This document shows, piece after piece, positions 14,246 through 21,115 of a DNA stretch of 27,656 bases. Positions within the stretch are counted from its first letter, which is position 1. Each line of letters opens with the position of its first letter. Origin of the DNA: an uncultured Prevotella sp. Its GTDB lineage: Bacteria; Bacteroidota; Bacteroidia; Bacteroidales; Bacteroidaceae. Position numbers and translations under genes: made by a program. The notes under the pieces were generated by a model. The model was not told the DNA's origin, ran no database searches, and saw nothing but the letters and a program-made list of their open reading frames with translations. The stretch lies in the NCBI GenBank assembly GCA_934183135.1, contig CAKPRX010000021.1:1-27656 (forward strand), read 5' to 3'.

Positions 14246-15706
14246 TTAGTCTTCGTCCTTAAAACTGCGGCCTTTGCCACCGAACTTGCGGTCGCCCTTG
14301 CCACCGAGCTTGCGGTCGCGGTCGCCGAACTTGCGGTCACGACTGCCGAACTTGCGGTCGCGGTCGCCAAAGGGGCGATCTTCTCTGTCGCGGCGGTCAC
14401 GGCGGGGCCGCTCCTCGAGCGAGTGGAACTTGAACGAGCGGATGTCGCCCTCCTCGTTCTCTTCCTGTTCGTCCAGGCGGCGCTTGAACTCGCGTTCCTT
14501 CTTGAACCTGTGCTTCTGCGCCATGGCCCTCTTCTCCTCGTCGGTCTTTACCACGCCGCCCTCAGAGCGGTAGTCGCGCATCTTGCCGTCAAAGATGGTG
14601 TACTTGCGGAACTCGCACTCCAGGCTGCCGTTGTACACTGGAATCTTGATGGACGGCTTCAGACCTATCTGGTCAAAGCACTCCTCTCTATAGGACAGCA
14701 CCCAGGCGTCATTTCCCATGAACTGGTGCTTGAAGCGTTCGCCTATCATCTTGTAGGTGGCCAGCAGGTTAGGGGTAGATATTCGCTCGCCGTAGGGAGG
14801 GTTGGTTACGATGATGCTCTTGTTCTCGGGCTTGGTAAAGTCCTTGAAGTCGGCCTGCTCTACGGTGATGTCCTTGGTAAGGCCGGCTGCGCGCACGTTC
14901 AGGCGGGCCGTGTTGACCGCCTTCATGTCTACGTCGTAGCCATAGATGTGGTGTGCGAACTCCCTTTCCTGCGTATCGTCGTTATAGATGGCATCGAAGA
15001 GGTCCTGGTCAAAGTCGGGCCACTTCTCAAAGGCAAACTCCTTGCGGAACACGCCCGGGCTGATGTTGCGGGCTATCAGGGCTGCCTCGATGAGCAGTGT
15101 GCCCGAGCCGCACATGGGGTCTATGAAGTCGCAGTCGCCCTTCCAGCCCGTCATCAGTATCATGCCGGCGGCCAGCACCTCGTTGAGCGGTGCCTCGACG
15201 CTCTCCTGGCGGTAGCCGCGGCGGTGCAGCGACTCGCCGCTGGAGTCCAGGCACAGCGTGGCGTCCTCGTCGGCGATGTGTATGTGCAGCCGGATGTCGG
15301 GGTTGCTTACCGAGATGTTGGGGCGGCTGCCCGTGGCCTCGCGAAACTGGTCTACGATGGCGTCCTTGACCTTGTAGGTCACGAAGCGCGAGTTGCGAAA
15401 CTCCTCTGAGTACACCACCGAGTCTACCGAGAAGGTCTTTCCGTCCAGTATATACTTGCTCCAGTCTATTTTCTTTACCGATGCGTACACGTCCTCGGCC
15501 GAGCGGGCCTTGAAGTGGCTGATGGGCTTCAGGATACGGATAGCTGTGTGAAGCTGAAAGTTAGCCCGGTACATCATTTCCTTGTCGCCAGTGAACGAGA
15601 CCATTCTGCGGCCTATCTGGACGTTGTTAGCTCCCATCTGGGTAAGCTCCTGGGCCAAGACGGGCTCTAACCCCATGAATGTCTTGGCGATGAGTTCAAA
15701 TTCCAT
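14246..15706 (-). CDS. THUMP-domain RNA (guanine-N2) methyltransferase, RlmL-like
   Basis: The 486-residue SAM-dependent methyltransferase resembles the N-terminal half of RlmL, which modifies a guanine of 23S rRNA. The N-terminal part is a THUMP RNA-binding region (about 45-155). The Rossmann methyltransferase has SAM motif I DPMCGSGTLLIEA at about 196-208 and catalytic NPPYG at about 302-306. After about residue 400 the protein continues into a highly charged, low-complexity tail rich in Arg, Lys, Asp and Gly, with repeated DRKFG/DRKLG units. At the DNA level these form 21-23-base near repeats starting at 14281, 14304, 14326 and 14347. The tail is presumably disordered and RNA-binding. The start lies 2 bases after the cysE-type stop, so the two genes are coupled. 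Confidence 0.9.
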   Translation of the reverse strand: MEFELIAKTFMGLEPVLAQELTQMGANNVQIGRRMVSFTGDKEMMYRANFQLHTAIRILKPISHFKARSAEDVYASVKKIDWSKYILDGKTFSVDSVVYSEEFRNSRFVTYKVKDAIVDQFREATGSRPNISVSNPDIRLHIHIADEDATLCLDSSGESLHRRGYRQESVEAPLNEVLAAGMILMTGWKGDCDFIDPMCGSGTLLIEAALIARNISPGVFRKEFAFEKWPDFDQDLFDAIYNDDTQEREFAHHIYGYDVDMKAVNTARLNVRAAGLTKDITVEQADFKDFTKPENKSIIVTNPPYGERISTPNLLATYKMIGERFKHQFMGNDAWVLSYREECFDQIGLKPSIKIPVYNGSLECEFRKYTIFDGKMRDYRSEGGVVKTDEEKRAMAQKHRFKKEREFKRRLDEQEENEEGDIRSFKFHSLEERPRRDRRDREDRPFGDRDRKFGSRDRKFGDRDRKLGGKGDRKFGGKGRSFKDED

Positions 15707-15708
15707 GT

Positions 15709-16602
15709 CTATTGTTTTTTGTTATATTTCTTGGTTTGCGGGGCCATGTCCTCCATCACCCAGGTATTGGCGCCCACCACGCAGCCCTCGCCGATGGTGA
15801 TGCGGCCCAGGATGGTGGCATTGGCGTACACCACCACGTTGTCCTCGAGTATGGGGTGCCGTGGTATGCCCTTTATGGGGTTGCCCTGGCTGTCCAGGGG
15901 AAAGCTCTTGGCCCCCAGGGTTACGCCCTGGTAGAGCTTGACGTGGCGGCCTATCACGCAGGTCTCGCCTATCACCACGCCGGTGCCGTGGTCTATGGTG
16001 AAGTAGTCGCCTATGGTGGCCTTGGGGTGTATGTCTATGCCCGTCTCCGAGTGTGCCATCTCGGTCATCATCCTCGGTATGAGCGGCACGCCTATCGTGC
16101 TCAGCCCGTGGGCTATGCGGTAGTTTACCAGAGCCTTGATGGCGGGGTAGCACGATATGATCTCGGCATAGCTGGTGGCTGCGGGGTCGCCGTCGTAGGC
16201 CGCCTTGACGTCGGTGTACAGCGTGTGCCTTATGGCGGGCAGCTGGGCTACGAAGTCGGTGGCCCACCGCAGGGCCGTGGCCCTGGCCTGGGCAAGGTCG
16301 GCGGTGGCAGGGCTGTCCTCGGCAAAGCACAGGCTGGCCATAATCTGCTGGCACAGCAGCCGGTGCAGCTGCTCTACATTGATACCTAACTGATAGCGGA
16401 TGGTATTGAGGTCTACCGATGAGCGGCCGTAGTAGCCGGGAAAAAGAATGGCGCGCGCAAGCTGGATAATCTCGTCGAGCACTTGGCCCGAGGGGAGGGG
16501 GTAACCGTCGCGGTGGGCGCAGTACAGGCCCTTGAGCGATTGGGGCTCGGCCAGGGCGTCGACCGTCTGTGTCAGCGTATGAGCGTAGTCAGGGGAACTC
16601 AT
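15709..16602 (-). CDS. cysE: Serine O-acetyltransferase
   Basis: The 297-residue enzyme transfers acetyl from acetyl-CoA to serine, giving O-acetylserine for cysteine synthesis. A helical N-terminal domain (about 1-185) precedes a left-handed beta-helix with hexapeptide repeats. HSETGIDIH (catalytic Asp about 190) and TIDHGTGVVIGET (catalytic His about 205) match the serine acetyltransferase active site, followed by LYQGVTLGAKSFP and GIPRHPILED. The longer N-terminal domain than in E. coli CysE is common in Bacteroidetes relatives. It is the first gene of the minus-strand operon, about 30 bases from a -7 box. The symbol is by function; no cysteine synthase gene is adjacent. Confidence 0.92.
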   Translation of the reverse strand: MSSPDYAHTLTQTVDALAEPQSLKGLYCAHRDGYPLPSGQVLDEIIQLARAILFPGYYGRSSVDLNTIRYQLGINVEQLHRLLCQQIMASLCFAEDSPATADLAQARATALRWATDFVAQLPAIRHTLYTDVKAAYDGDPAATSYAEIISCYPAIKALVNYRIAHGLSTIGVPLIPRMMTEMAHSETGIDIHPKATIGDYFTIDHGTGVVIGETCVIGRHVKLYQGVTLGAKSFPLDSQGNPIKGIPRHPILEDNVVVYANATILGRITIGEGCVVGANTWVMEDMAPQTKKYNKKQ

Positions 16603-16628
16603 GTGGTTGTCTCAATAATTTAGTACTG

Positions 16629-16636
16629 CAAAAGTA
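16629..16636 (-). promoter_or_regulatory. -7 promoter element of the cysE-znuC operon
   Basis: Minus-strand TACTTTTG matches TAnnTTTG; the start would fall near 16622, about 20 bases before the cysE ATG. No clear TTG is found 19-20 bases upstream. It is the only good -7 match I saw on this strand in the gaps between the eight genes. Confidence 0.5.
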
Positions 16637-16842
16637 CAAATAATAATCTGAAAAGCGCCCATCATTGCTTAAAATATTGTGAAAATGATAGCTTTGTCCC
16701 TGGCGTCAGGGGCAGGGCGGCCCGTGGTGGCGGTCGTGGACAGGGCGGCTTCCTGCCTGGTCGGGGCCGTGGCCGGCATGGTAAAAGACATGGCCCCATC
16801 GGTGCCATAGCCATGGCGGAAATGGTGAAAAACCTTTACACG

Positions 16843-16894
16843 CGACTGTATATTTATGCAAAACGGGCGGCGTTTCTGCATAAATATACAGTCG
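16843..16894. promoter_or_regulatory. Inverted pair of ARG-box-like palindromes in copy B
   Basis: TGTATATTTATGCA (16847-16860) and TGCATAAATATACA (16877-16890) are exact reverse complements and fit TGnATWWWWATnCA. Centres are 30 bases apart as in copy A. With CGAC/GTCG they make a perfect 18-bp stem. Confidence 0.5.
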
Positions 16895-17078
16895 TAACGC
16901 CCGTTTTTCGGGGCACAATTTCTGGATTTTCTGAACAATCCAGGACGGTTTTTGGGGCTATCGGAGGCTTTTTGGGACTTTGCGAGGGCCGTAAAAGTAA
17001 CAACCTTTTACAAAATAGGGGCGTTTCGCGCCTTTTTCGCCGCTATTTTCGGCTTTTGTGAGGACGGTTTTCGGGGTC

Positions 17079-17138
17079 GCCGCGATGGTCATTTTTGTGC
17101 TCGCGATGGTCATTACGATTCTAATGACCATCGCGAGC
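17079..17138. repeat. Identical 60-base block with three-arm repeat in copy B
   Basis: Identical to 7290-7349. CGCGATGGTCATT is at 17081-17093 and 17102-17114 and inverted at 17123-17135. The perfect 17-bp stem is 17099-17115 with 17122-17138. Confidence 0.85.
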
Positions 17139-17157
17139 GAAAAAATGGCCGTTTTCG

Positions 17158-17187
17158 GGTGGTCTGAAAATTGCCATTTTCGCCACC
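17158..17187. repeat. Hairpin with changed but still paired arms, copy B
   Basis: GGTGG-TCTG-AAAAT pairs with ATTTT-CG-CCACC around a four-base loop. Compare copy A 7369-7405, where the outer arms are GTCGG/CCGAC. Confidence 0.55.
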
Positions 17188-17262
17188 GCTGCCCCCTCGG
17201 CCGGCGTACAGGCAAATTATGGAAGCCCCTAAAGCCCTTGCCCGATGCCGAAACGCCCGAAA

Positions 17263-17276
17263 TGTATATTTATACA
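17263..17276. promoter_or_regulatory. Third ARG-box-like palindrome in copy B
   Basis: TGTATATTTATACA fits TGnATWWWWATnCA. It aligns with 7474-7487 in copy A. Confidence 0.45.
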
Positions 17277-17364
17277 TTATTGGAAAAATGTTTACGATGC
17301 GAGGCAGCTGCGATTAAGGTGCAGGCACCGCGCCCGGCGGTATGCGGGCCGGCGGGGGTGGGGG

Positions 17365-17727
17365 CTACAGGTGTAGCAGCCGGCGCAACTCGGCCTCTAC
17401 CTCATCTGTCGAGATGTCTAACAGCGACATCTGCCGGGCCAGCTCGGGCAGCCGCTCCTGCATAAACTCGCGCTTGCGTGTCTGCCGTATCTGCCGCTTG
17501 GCTCCCGGCGACACAAAGTAGCCCAGGCCACGCTTGTTGTATATGATGCCGTCGGTGGCCAGCAGGTCGTACGACTTGACGGTGGTGTTGGCGTTAACCT
17601 CCAAGAGCACCGCGTACTCTCGCACACTCGGTATACGTTCTCCCTCCTTGTACTTGTCGGCCAGTATCTCGTCACACAGGCGCTCGGCTATCTGTATGTA
17701 TATGGCCTTGTCGTTACTGAAATCCAT
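17365..17727 (-). CDS. GntR-family (YtrA-type) transcriptional regulator
   Basis: The 120-residue DNA-binding repressor is of the short YtrA subfamily, which usually controls adjacent ABC transporter genes. The N-terminal winged helix (about 1-72) includes YIQIAERLCDEI, GERIPSVREYA, VNANTTVKSYDLL and GIIYNKRGLGYFV, all characteristic of GntR proteins. The remaining about 45 residues are a charged helical tail that would mediate dimerisation, with no large ligand-binding domain. It is the third gene of the minus-strand ABC operon, 14 bases after the permease. A GTGTA...TACAC palindrome at the operon start (19543-19564) is the expected kind of YtrA-type operator, so autoregulation is inferred. 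Confidence 0.9.
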   Translation of the reverse strand: MDFSNDKAIYIQIAERLCDEILADKYKEGERIPSVREYAVLLEVNANTTVKSYDLLATDGIIYNKRGLGYFVSPGAKRQIRQTRKREFMQERLPELARQMSLLDISTDEVEAELRRLLHL

Positions 17728-17741
17728 AGGCGTTGCAGCGA

Positions 17742-18602
17742 TTACAGGTTAATCCACTTGTTGCATATTACCTGCATGCGGCAGAATATGCGGTACGACA
17801 GCCAGTAGTTTATCGCGGCGATAATGGTCAGGATGGCCGATACGCTGACGAGTATCCAGTTTACCTCGTTGACACCGATTGTGGGTATGCGGTCCAGTAG
17901 GCCGGCCTCGCCCAGGTGTACCAAGGTATAGGCCGTCCCTATAATCAGCGCCAGCCATATACTGCCCGTAACCACGGCTGGCTGTTTGCGGAAGATGGTT
18001 CCGCCGAGTACGGCAAAGGAGGAACAGAACAGCAGGATGGACGCTGACGACGCGGTGCTGGCCATTATGGGGGTAAGTTTGTCGCTTCCCAAGGTGATGG
18101 TTATCATCGGATGTTGGTTTATGCTCTTGATGGCTGCCAGGGTCAGCGATGGCTGGAAATCGGGGTGCGCGAATAGGCCGTAGAGGGCCTGTACGGCATC
18201 GGCTGCCATGGCGGCTATACTGAACTGGACTACGGCTCCCACCGTGGCTAAGAGCAGTCGGCTAAGGTACTTCTCGGCATTGCTGCCAGGCAGCAGCATA
18301 AACGTCTCGCGCTGCAGTTTGGTGCTCATGTTGGCAAATATGTAAGCCGCCAGGACAAAGCAGAAGATGAAGGCCGTAAAGGCGAGAGTATTGCCTAACT
18401 GCCAAACTATCATGTCGGTGTCTGCGATGGCACGCTTTAACCCCATTTCTTTCATACGCGTCGCGTTTCCGGTAGTGGCAAACACTATCATGGTCAGACC
18501 GATGGCCATGCCTATGGAGGTGTTCAGGTAGTGGCGCCAGCAGGTCATCAGGTTCCAGCGCAGTATCATTCCAAATCTCTTTATACTGAATGTATTGTTC
18601 AT
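17742..18602 (-). CDS. ABC transporter membrane subunit (permease)
   Basis: The 286-residue integral membrane protein has about six hydrophobic segments (for example SIGMAIGLTMIVFA, FTAFIFCFVLAAYIFA, LLLATVGAVVQFSIA, SILLFCSSFAVLGG, SIWLALIIGTAYTLV, ILVSVSAILTIIAAI). It begins with a short amphipathic stretch typical of ABC-2-like membrane subunits. It contains no ATPase motif. Its place between an ABC ATPase (26-base gap) and a YtrA-type regulator (14-base gap) makes it the membrane partner of that ATPase. The substrate is unknown; relatives in Firmicutes respond to cell-wall antibiotics, but that cannot be carried over from sequence alone. Confidence 0.75.
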   Translation of the reverse strand: MNNTFSIKRFGMILRWNLMTCWRHYLNTSIGMAIGLTMIVFATTGNATRMKEMGLKRAIADTDMIVWQLGNTLAFTAFIFCFVLAAYIFANMSTKLQRETFMLLPGSNAEKYLSRLLLATVGAVVQFSIAAMAADAVQALYGLFAHPDFQPSLTLAAIKSINQHPMITITLGSDKLTPIMASTASSASILLFCSSFAVLGGTIFRKQPAVVTGSIWLALIIGTAYTLVHLGEAGLLDRIPTIGVNEVNWILVSVSAILTIIAAINYWLSYRIFCRMQVICNKWINL

Positions 18603-18628
18603 AATGGTTGTGCTTGTGTTGGGTTGGG

Positions 18629-19465
18629 TTAATGGTTGTCGTGTAGCTTGCTGCCCTCGCTCACCAGGGCGTTGAAGAGCAGCTCCAGGTTCAGGGGAGT
18701 CTCAGGGTCGCCCTCGCAGCGGCGTGCCACCACCGCATGGCCCTGCAGGGTAGGCTCAGCGTAGAGCACGCTGTCGTCTATGGCGCTGGCCGGACGGTAG
18801 CCGAAGGTGTAGCGGTCGCAGATGTCGCTCACCGAGGCGTCGAGCAGCAGCTGGCTATGGTTGATAACCACCACGTGGTCTATCAGCGACTCCACATCGT
18901 GTACCTGGTGGGTCGAGATGATGAGCGTGCGGTCGTCGGTCATGTTCTTGGCCACCACCTTGCGGAACAGGCTCTTCGAGGGAATGTCCAGCCCGTTGGT
19001 GGGTTCGTCCATCAGCAGCAGGCGGGTACCCGTGGCCAGCGCAAAACTCATGTACACCTTCTTTTTCTGCCCCATAGAGAGTTCGCCGAGCTTCAGCGAG
19101 AGGGGCAGTTCGAAGTCGCGCAGGCAGCTGTCGAGTACTTGCTGCGAGAAATGGGGGTAGAAGCCGCGGTTAATGTCTACATAGGTACTGAGCTTGACGT
19201 TAGGAAGCTCGAACTCTTCGGGAATAAGGAAAATGTCACGGAGCATGTCGGGCTGGCGTTTGCCGGCAGGCTTGCCGTCGACGAGGATAGACCCGTGCTT
19301 GGCGCGGAGCAGTCCGCAGAGCAGGTAGAGCAGGGTCGATTTGCCCGTGCCGTTCTTGCCGAGCAGTCCGTAGATGTTGCTCTCATGGAGCGTAAGGCTG
19401 AAATCGCTGAACACCTGGCGCTTGTTGCCAGGGTAGCCGAAGCCGAGATGGTCAATCTGTATCAT
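18629..19465 (-). CDS. ABC transporter ATPase subunit
   Basis: The 278-residue cytoplasmic ATPase has Walker A GKNGTGKST at about 36-44, a signature loop reading LSMGQKKK at about 129-136 (Met in place of the usual first Gly) and Walker B/D-loop LMDEPTNGLD at about 151-160. The switch His is in IISTHQVHD. The C-terminal about 70 residues are an extension beyond the nucleotide-binding domain, as in YtrB/CcmA-type exporters. It is the first gene of the operon, with a full promoter (19567-19597) and an operator-like palindrome just upstream. It pairs with the permease at 17742-18602. Direction of transport (export) and substrate are inferred only loosely from the subfamily. Confidence 0.88.
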   Translation of the reverse strand: MIQIDHLGFGYPGNKRQVFSDFSLTLHESNIYGLLGKNGTGKSTLLYLLCGLLRAKHGSILVDGKPAGKRQPDMLRDIFLIPEEFELPNVKLSTYVDINRGFYPHFSQQVLDSCLRDFELPLSLKLGELSMGQKKKVYMSFALATGTRLLLMDEPTNGLDIPSKSLFRKVVAKNMTDDRTLIISTHQVHDVESLIDHVVVINHSQLLLDASVSDICDRYTFGYRPASAIDDSVLYAEPTLQGHAVVARRCEGDPETPLNLELLFNALVSEGSKLHDNH

Positions 19466-19542
19466 ATCGTTGTTGTTATAAGTGACGTGTTACCTACGGC
19501 GTGGGTCTTGGTGGTAGCCCTGACCGCCGTGATGGTGTTTGT

Positions 19543-19564
19543 GTGTACTACTGTAGTAATACAC
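19543..19564. promoter_or_regulatory. Operator-like palindrome at the start of the ABC/GntR operon
   Basis: A 22-base imperfect palindrome has outer half-sites GTGTA and TACAC and inner TACT/AGTA. It lies directly downstream of the -7 element, over the predicted transcription start. Its form matches the GT.TA...TA.AC type bound by YtrA-like GntR repressors, and the operon encodes such a protein. Confidence 0.6.
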
Positions 19565-19566
19565 TG

Positions 19567-19597
19567 CAAAGATAGGGCGTTTAGAAATGCCGTGCAA
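19567..19597 (-). promoter_or_regulatory. Promoter of the ABC/GntR operon
   Basis: Minus-strand TATCTTTG (19567-19574) and TTG (19595-19597) are spaced by 20 bases. The start would be near 19560, inside the palindrome, with a leader of about 95 bases to the ATPase ATG. Confidence 0.7.
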
Positions 19598-19659
19598 GCA
19601 AATAGCCGATTATTTATGGTCTTTAACACTTTATTAACAATTACACCTATTAATATAAT

Positions 19660-19701
19660 AGTCCCGGCTGGCAGTCAGGTGGCAGACTGCCGGCCGGGAC
19701 T
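19660..19701 (-). terminator. Strong hairpin downstream of the MATE gene
   Basis: Arms AGTCCCGGC-T-GGCAGTC (19660-19676) and GACTGCC-G-GCCGGGACT (19685-19701) pair over 16 bp with one mismatch and an eight-base loop. It starts 35 bases past the MATE stop codon. The following minus-strand sequence is A+T-rich rather than a pure U-run. Confidence 0.7.
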
Positions 19702-19735
19702 TACAGATAGCGGGCCTGGTGGGGTGGGGGCTGCG

Positions 19736-21091
19736 TCAGCTGCGCTCCTGGGTGCTGCGGCGCATGTCCCTGAAGGCGCTCCAGGCCACCGGTACCGACA
19801 GGGTAAAGGAGCACACGTCGGCCCAAGCCTGGCACATCTCTACCCCGAGCAGTCCGAAGTAGCGGGGCAGTATCAGTATCAGCGGGATGAAGAACAGGCC
19901 ACTGCGGGCCGCCGCCACCAGGTTGGCCCGGATGGGCTTGCGTATGGTCTGGGTCAGCATGTTGGTCATAACGATGGTGGCCACCAGTGGGTAGCTTATA
20001 ATCTGCCAGTCCAGGGCCACCGCGCCCACCGCTATGACCTCCGGGTCGCTGCGGAAGAGCCCTATGATGGGCTCGGAGAAGACAAACCCGATGACGGCAC
20101 ACACGCTCAGGAACACCGTACCGCACTTGATACAGAAGTAGAAGGCCTGGCGGATGCGCCCGTAGAGTTTAGCCCCGTAGCAGAAACCGCAGAGGGGCTG
20201 GAAACCCTGGCCCAGGCCGATGACCACGGCGTAGATGAAGAACGACAGACGGGTAACGATAGACATGCCGGCAATGGCCGCGTCGCCATACTGGCCCGCG
20301 GCCACGTTGAGCATGATGGCCGACAGGCTGCCCAGGCCCTGGCGCGACAGCGAGGGCGTTCCGCCGAAGAAAATCTCCTTGACAAACATCCAGCGAGGGG
20401 CAAAGTTGTGCAGGCTGATACGTATGTTCTGTCCACGGGTACTCATGAGCAGCAGCATGACGCAGCCGAAAGTCTGGCTGACCAGCGTGGCGATGGCTGC
20501 GCCCGTGATGCCTAAGCAGAAGTACAGGATGAGCAGCGGGGCCAGTACCACGTTGAGCACCACGCCCGACAGGATGCCGCACATGGCGTACGCGGCGTTG
20601 CCCTGAAAGCGCATCTGGTTGTTCAGGGTCAGCGAGGTGGTCATAAAGGGGGCCCCGATGAGCACGATGCCCAAGTAGCGCTCGCTGTAGGGCAGTATGG
20701 TGGGTGTGGAGCCCAGCGCCAGGCACAGCGGAGTAAGGTACACGTGGCCCACCACGGCTATGACGCATCCCGTGACGAAACTCAGTATCACACCGTTGGC
20801 CGCCATCTTGCGGGCCATGTCGTGGCGCTGCGCCCCGAGCTGCCGCGCTATGTAGTTGCCGCTTCCGTGGCCGAAGAAGAACCCTACGGCCTGGATGATG
20901 GCCATGACGGCAAACGACACGCCCACCGCGGCCGTACACTGGGTGTTGATGGTGCCCACGAAGTAGGTGTCGGCCAGGTTGTACATACTGGTCGACAGCA
21001 TACTGATGATGGTGGGTATGGCCATGGTAAAGATGACCCTGTGTATGGGGGCATGGGTGAGAAAGGTGTAGTTGTCTCTCTTGCTATTCAT
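19736..21091 (-). CDS. MATE-family multidrug/Na+-coupled exporter
   Basis: The 451-residue polytopic membrane protein has about 12 transmembrane helices, the usual MATE length. The N-terminus reads PIHRVIFTMAIPTIISML, followed by NLADTYFVG, both typical of MATE proteins. The mid-region has LSRQGLGSLSA and GQGFQPLCGFCYGAKL, the latter marking the start of the second half. MATE proteins export cationic drugs or metabolites using Na+ or H+ gradients; the substrate is unknown here. It lies 24 bases after the phosphodiesterase gene on the same strand, so the two are probably co-transcribed, and it ends before a strong hairpin. Confidence 0.92.
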   Translation of the reverse strand: MNSKRDNYTFLTHAPIHRVIFTMAIPTIISMLSTSMYNLADTYFVGTINTQCTAAVGVSFAVMAIIQAVGFFFGHGSGNYIARQLGAQRHDMARKMAANGVILSFVTGCVIAVVGHVYLTPLCLALGSTPTILPYSERYLGIVLIGAPFMTTSLTLNNQMRFQGNAAYAMCGILSGVVLNVVLAPLLILYFCLGITGAAIATLVSQTFGCVMLLLMSTRGQNIRISLHNFAPRWMFVKEIFFGGTPSLSRQGLGSLSAIMLNVAAGQYGDAAIAGMSIVTRLSFFIYAVVIGLGQGFQPLCGFCYGAKLYGRIRQAFYFCIKCGTVFLSVCAVIGFVFSEPIIGLFRSDPEVIAVGAVALDWQIISYPLVATIVMTNMLTQTIRKPIRANLVAAARSGLFFIPLILILPRYFGLLGVEMCQAWADVCSFTLSVPVAWSAFRDMRRSTQERS

Positions 21092-21115
21092 ACGCTTACT
21101 GATGGTGGCAGGGGC

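Larger units (their letters stand above)
16802..17305 (+). repeat. Non-coding structured repeat, copy B
   Basis: Second copy of the repeat at 7011-7516, same orientation, between the cysE promoter and the end of the GntR-type regulator gene. It has the same order: inverted palindrome pair (16843-16894, perfect 18-bp arms, 16-base loop), CTGGATT/AATCCAG hairpin (16922-16943), GTAAAAG/CTTTTAC hairpin (16991-17011), 17-bp hairpin (17099-17138), AAAAT/ATTTT hairpin (17158-17187) and a final palindrome (17263-17276). The loop of the first hairpin (AAAACGGGCG, 16860-16869) can also pair with CGCCCGTTTT (16898-16907), allowing a pseudoknot or a switch if transcribed. Direct GAAAAnnnTTTAC-type stretches lie near both ends (16826-16845, 17282-17302). 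No transposase, promoter match or convincing ORF is inside. Confidence 0.85.

Noticed and set aside
14216..15409. Plus-strand frame with repeated ELAVAVA-like units
   Set aside because: The repeats are the antisense reading of the DRKFG-coding repeats of the RlmL-like gene.
18737..20515. 592-codon plus-strand open frame across the ABC ATPase and MATE genes
   Set aside because: It spans two real minus-strand genes, their promoter and a terminator hairpin, and encodes nothing recognisable.
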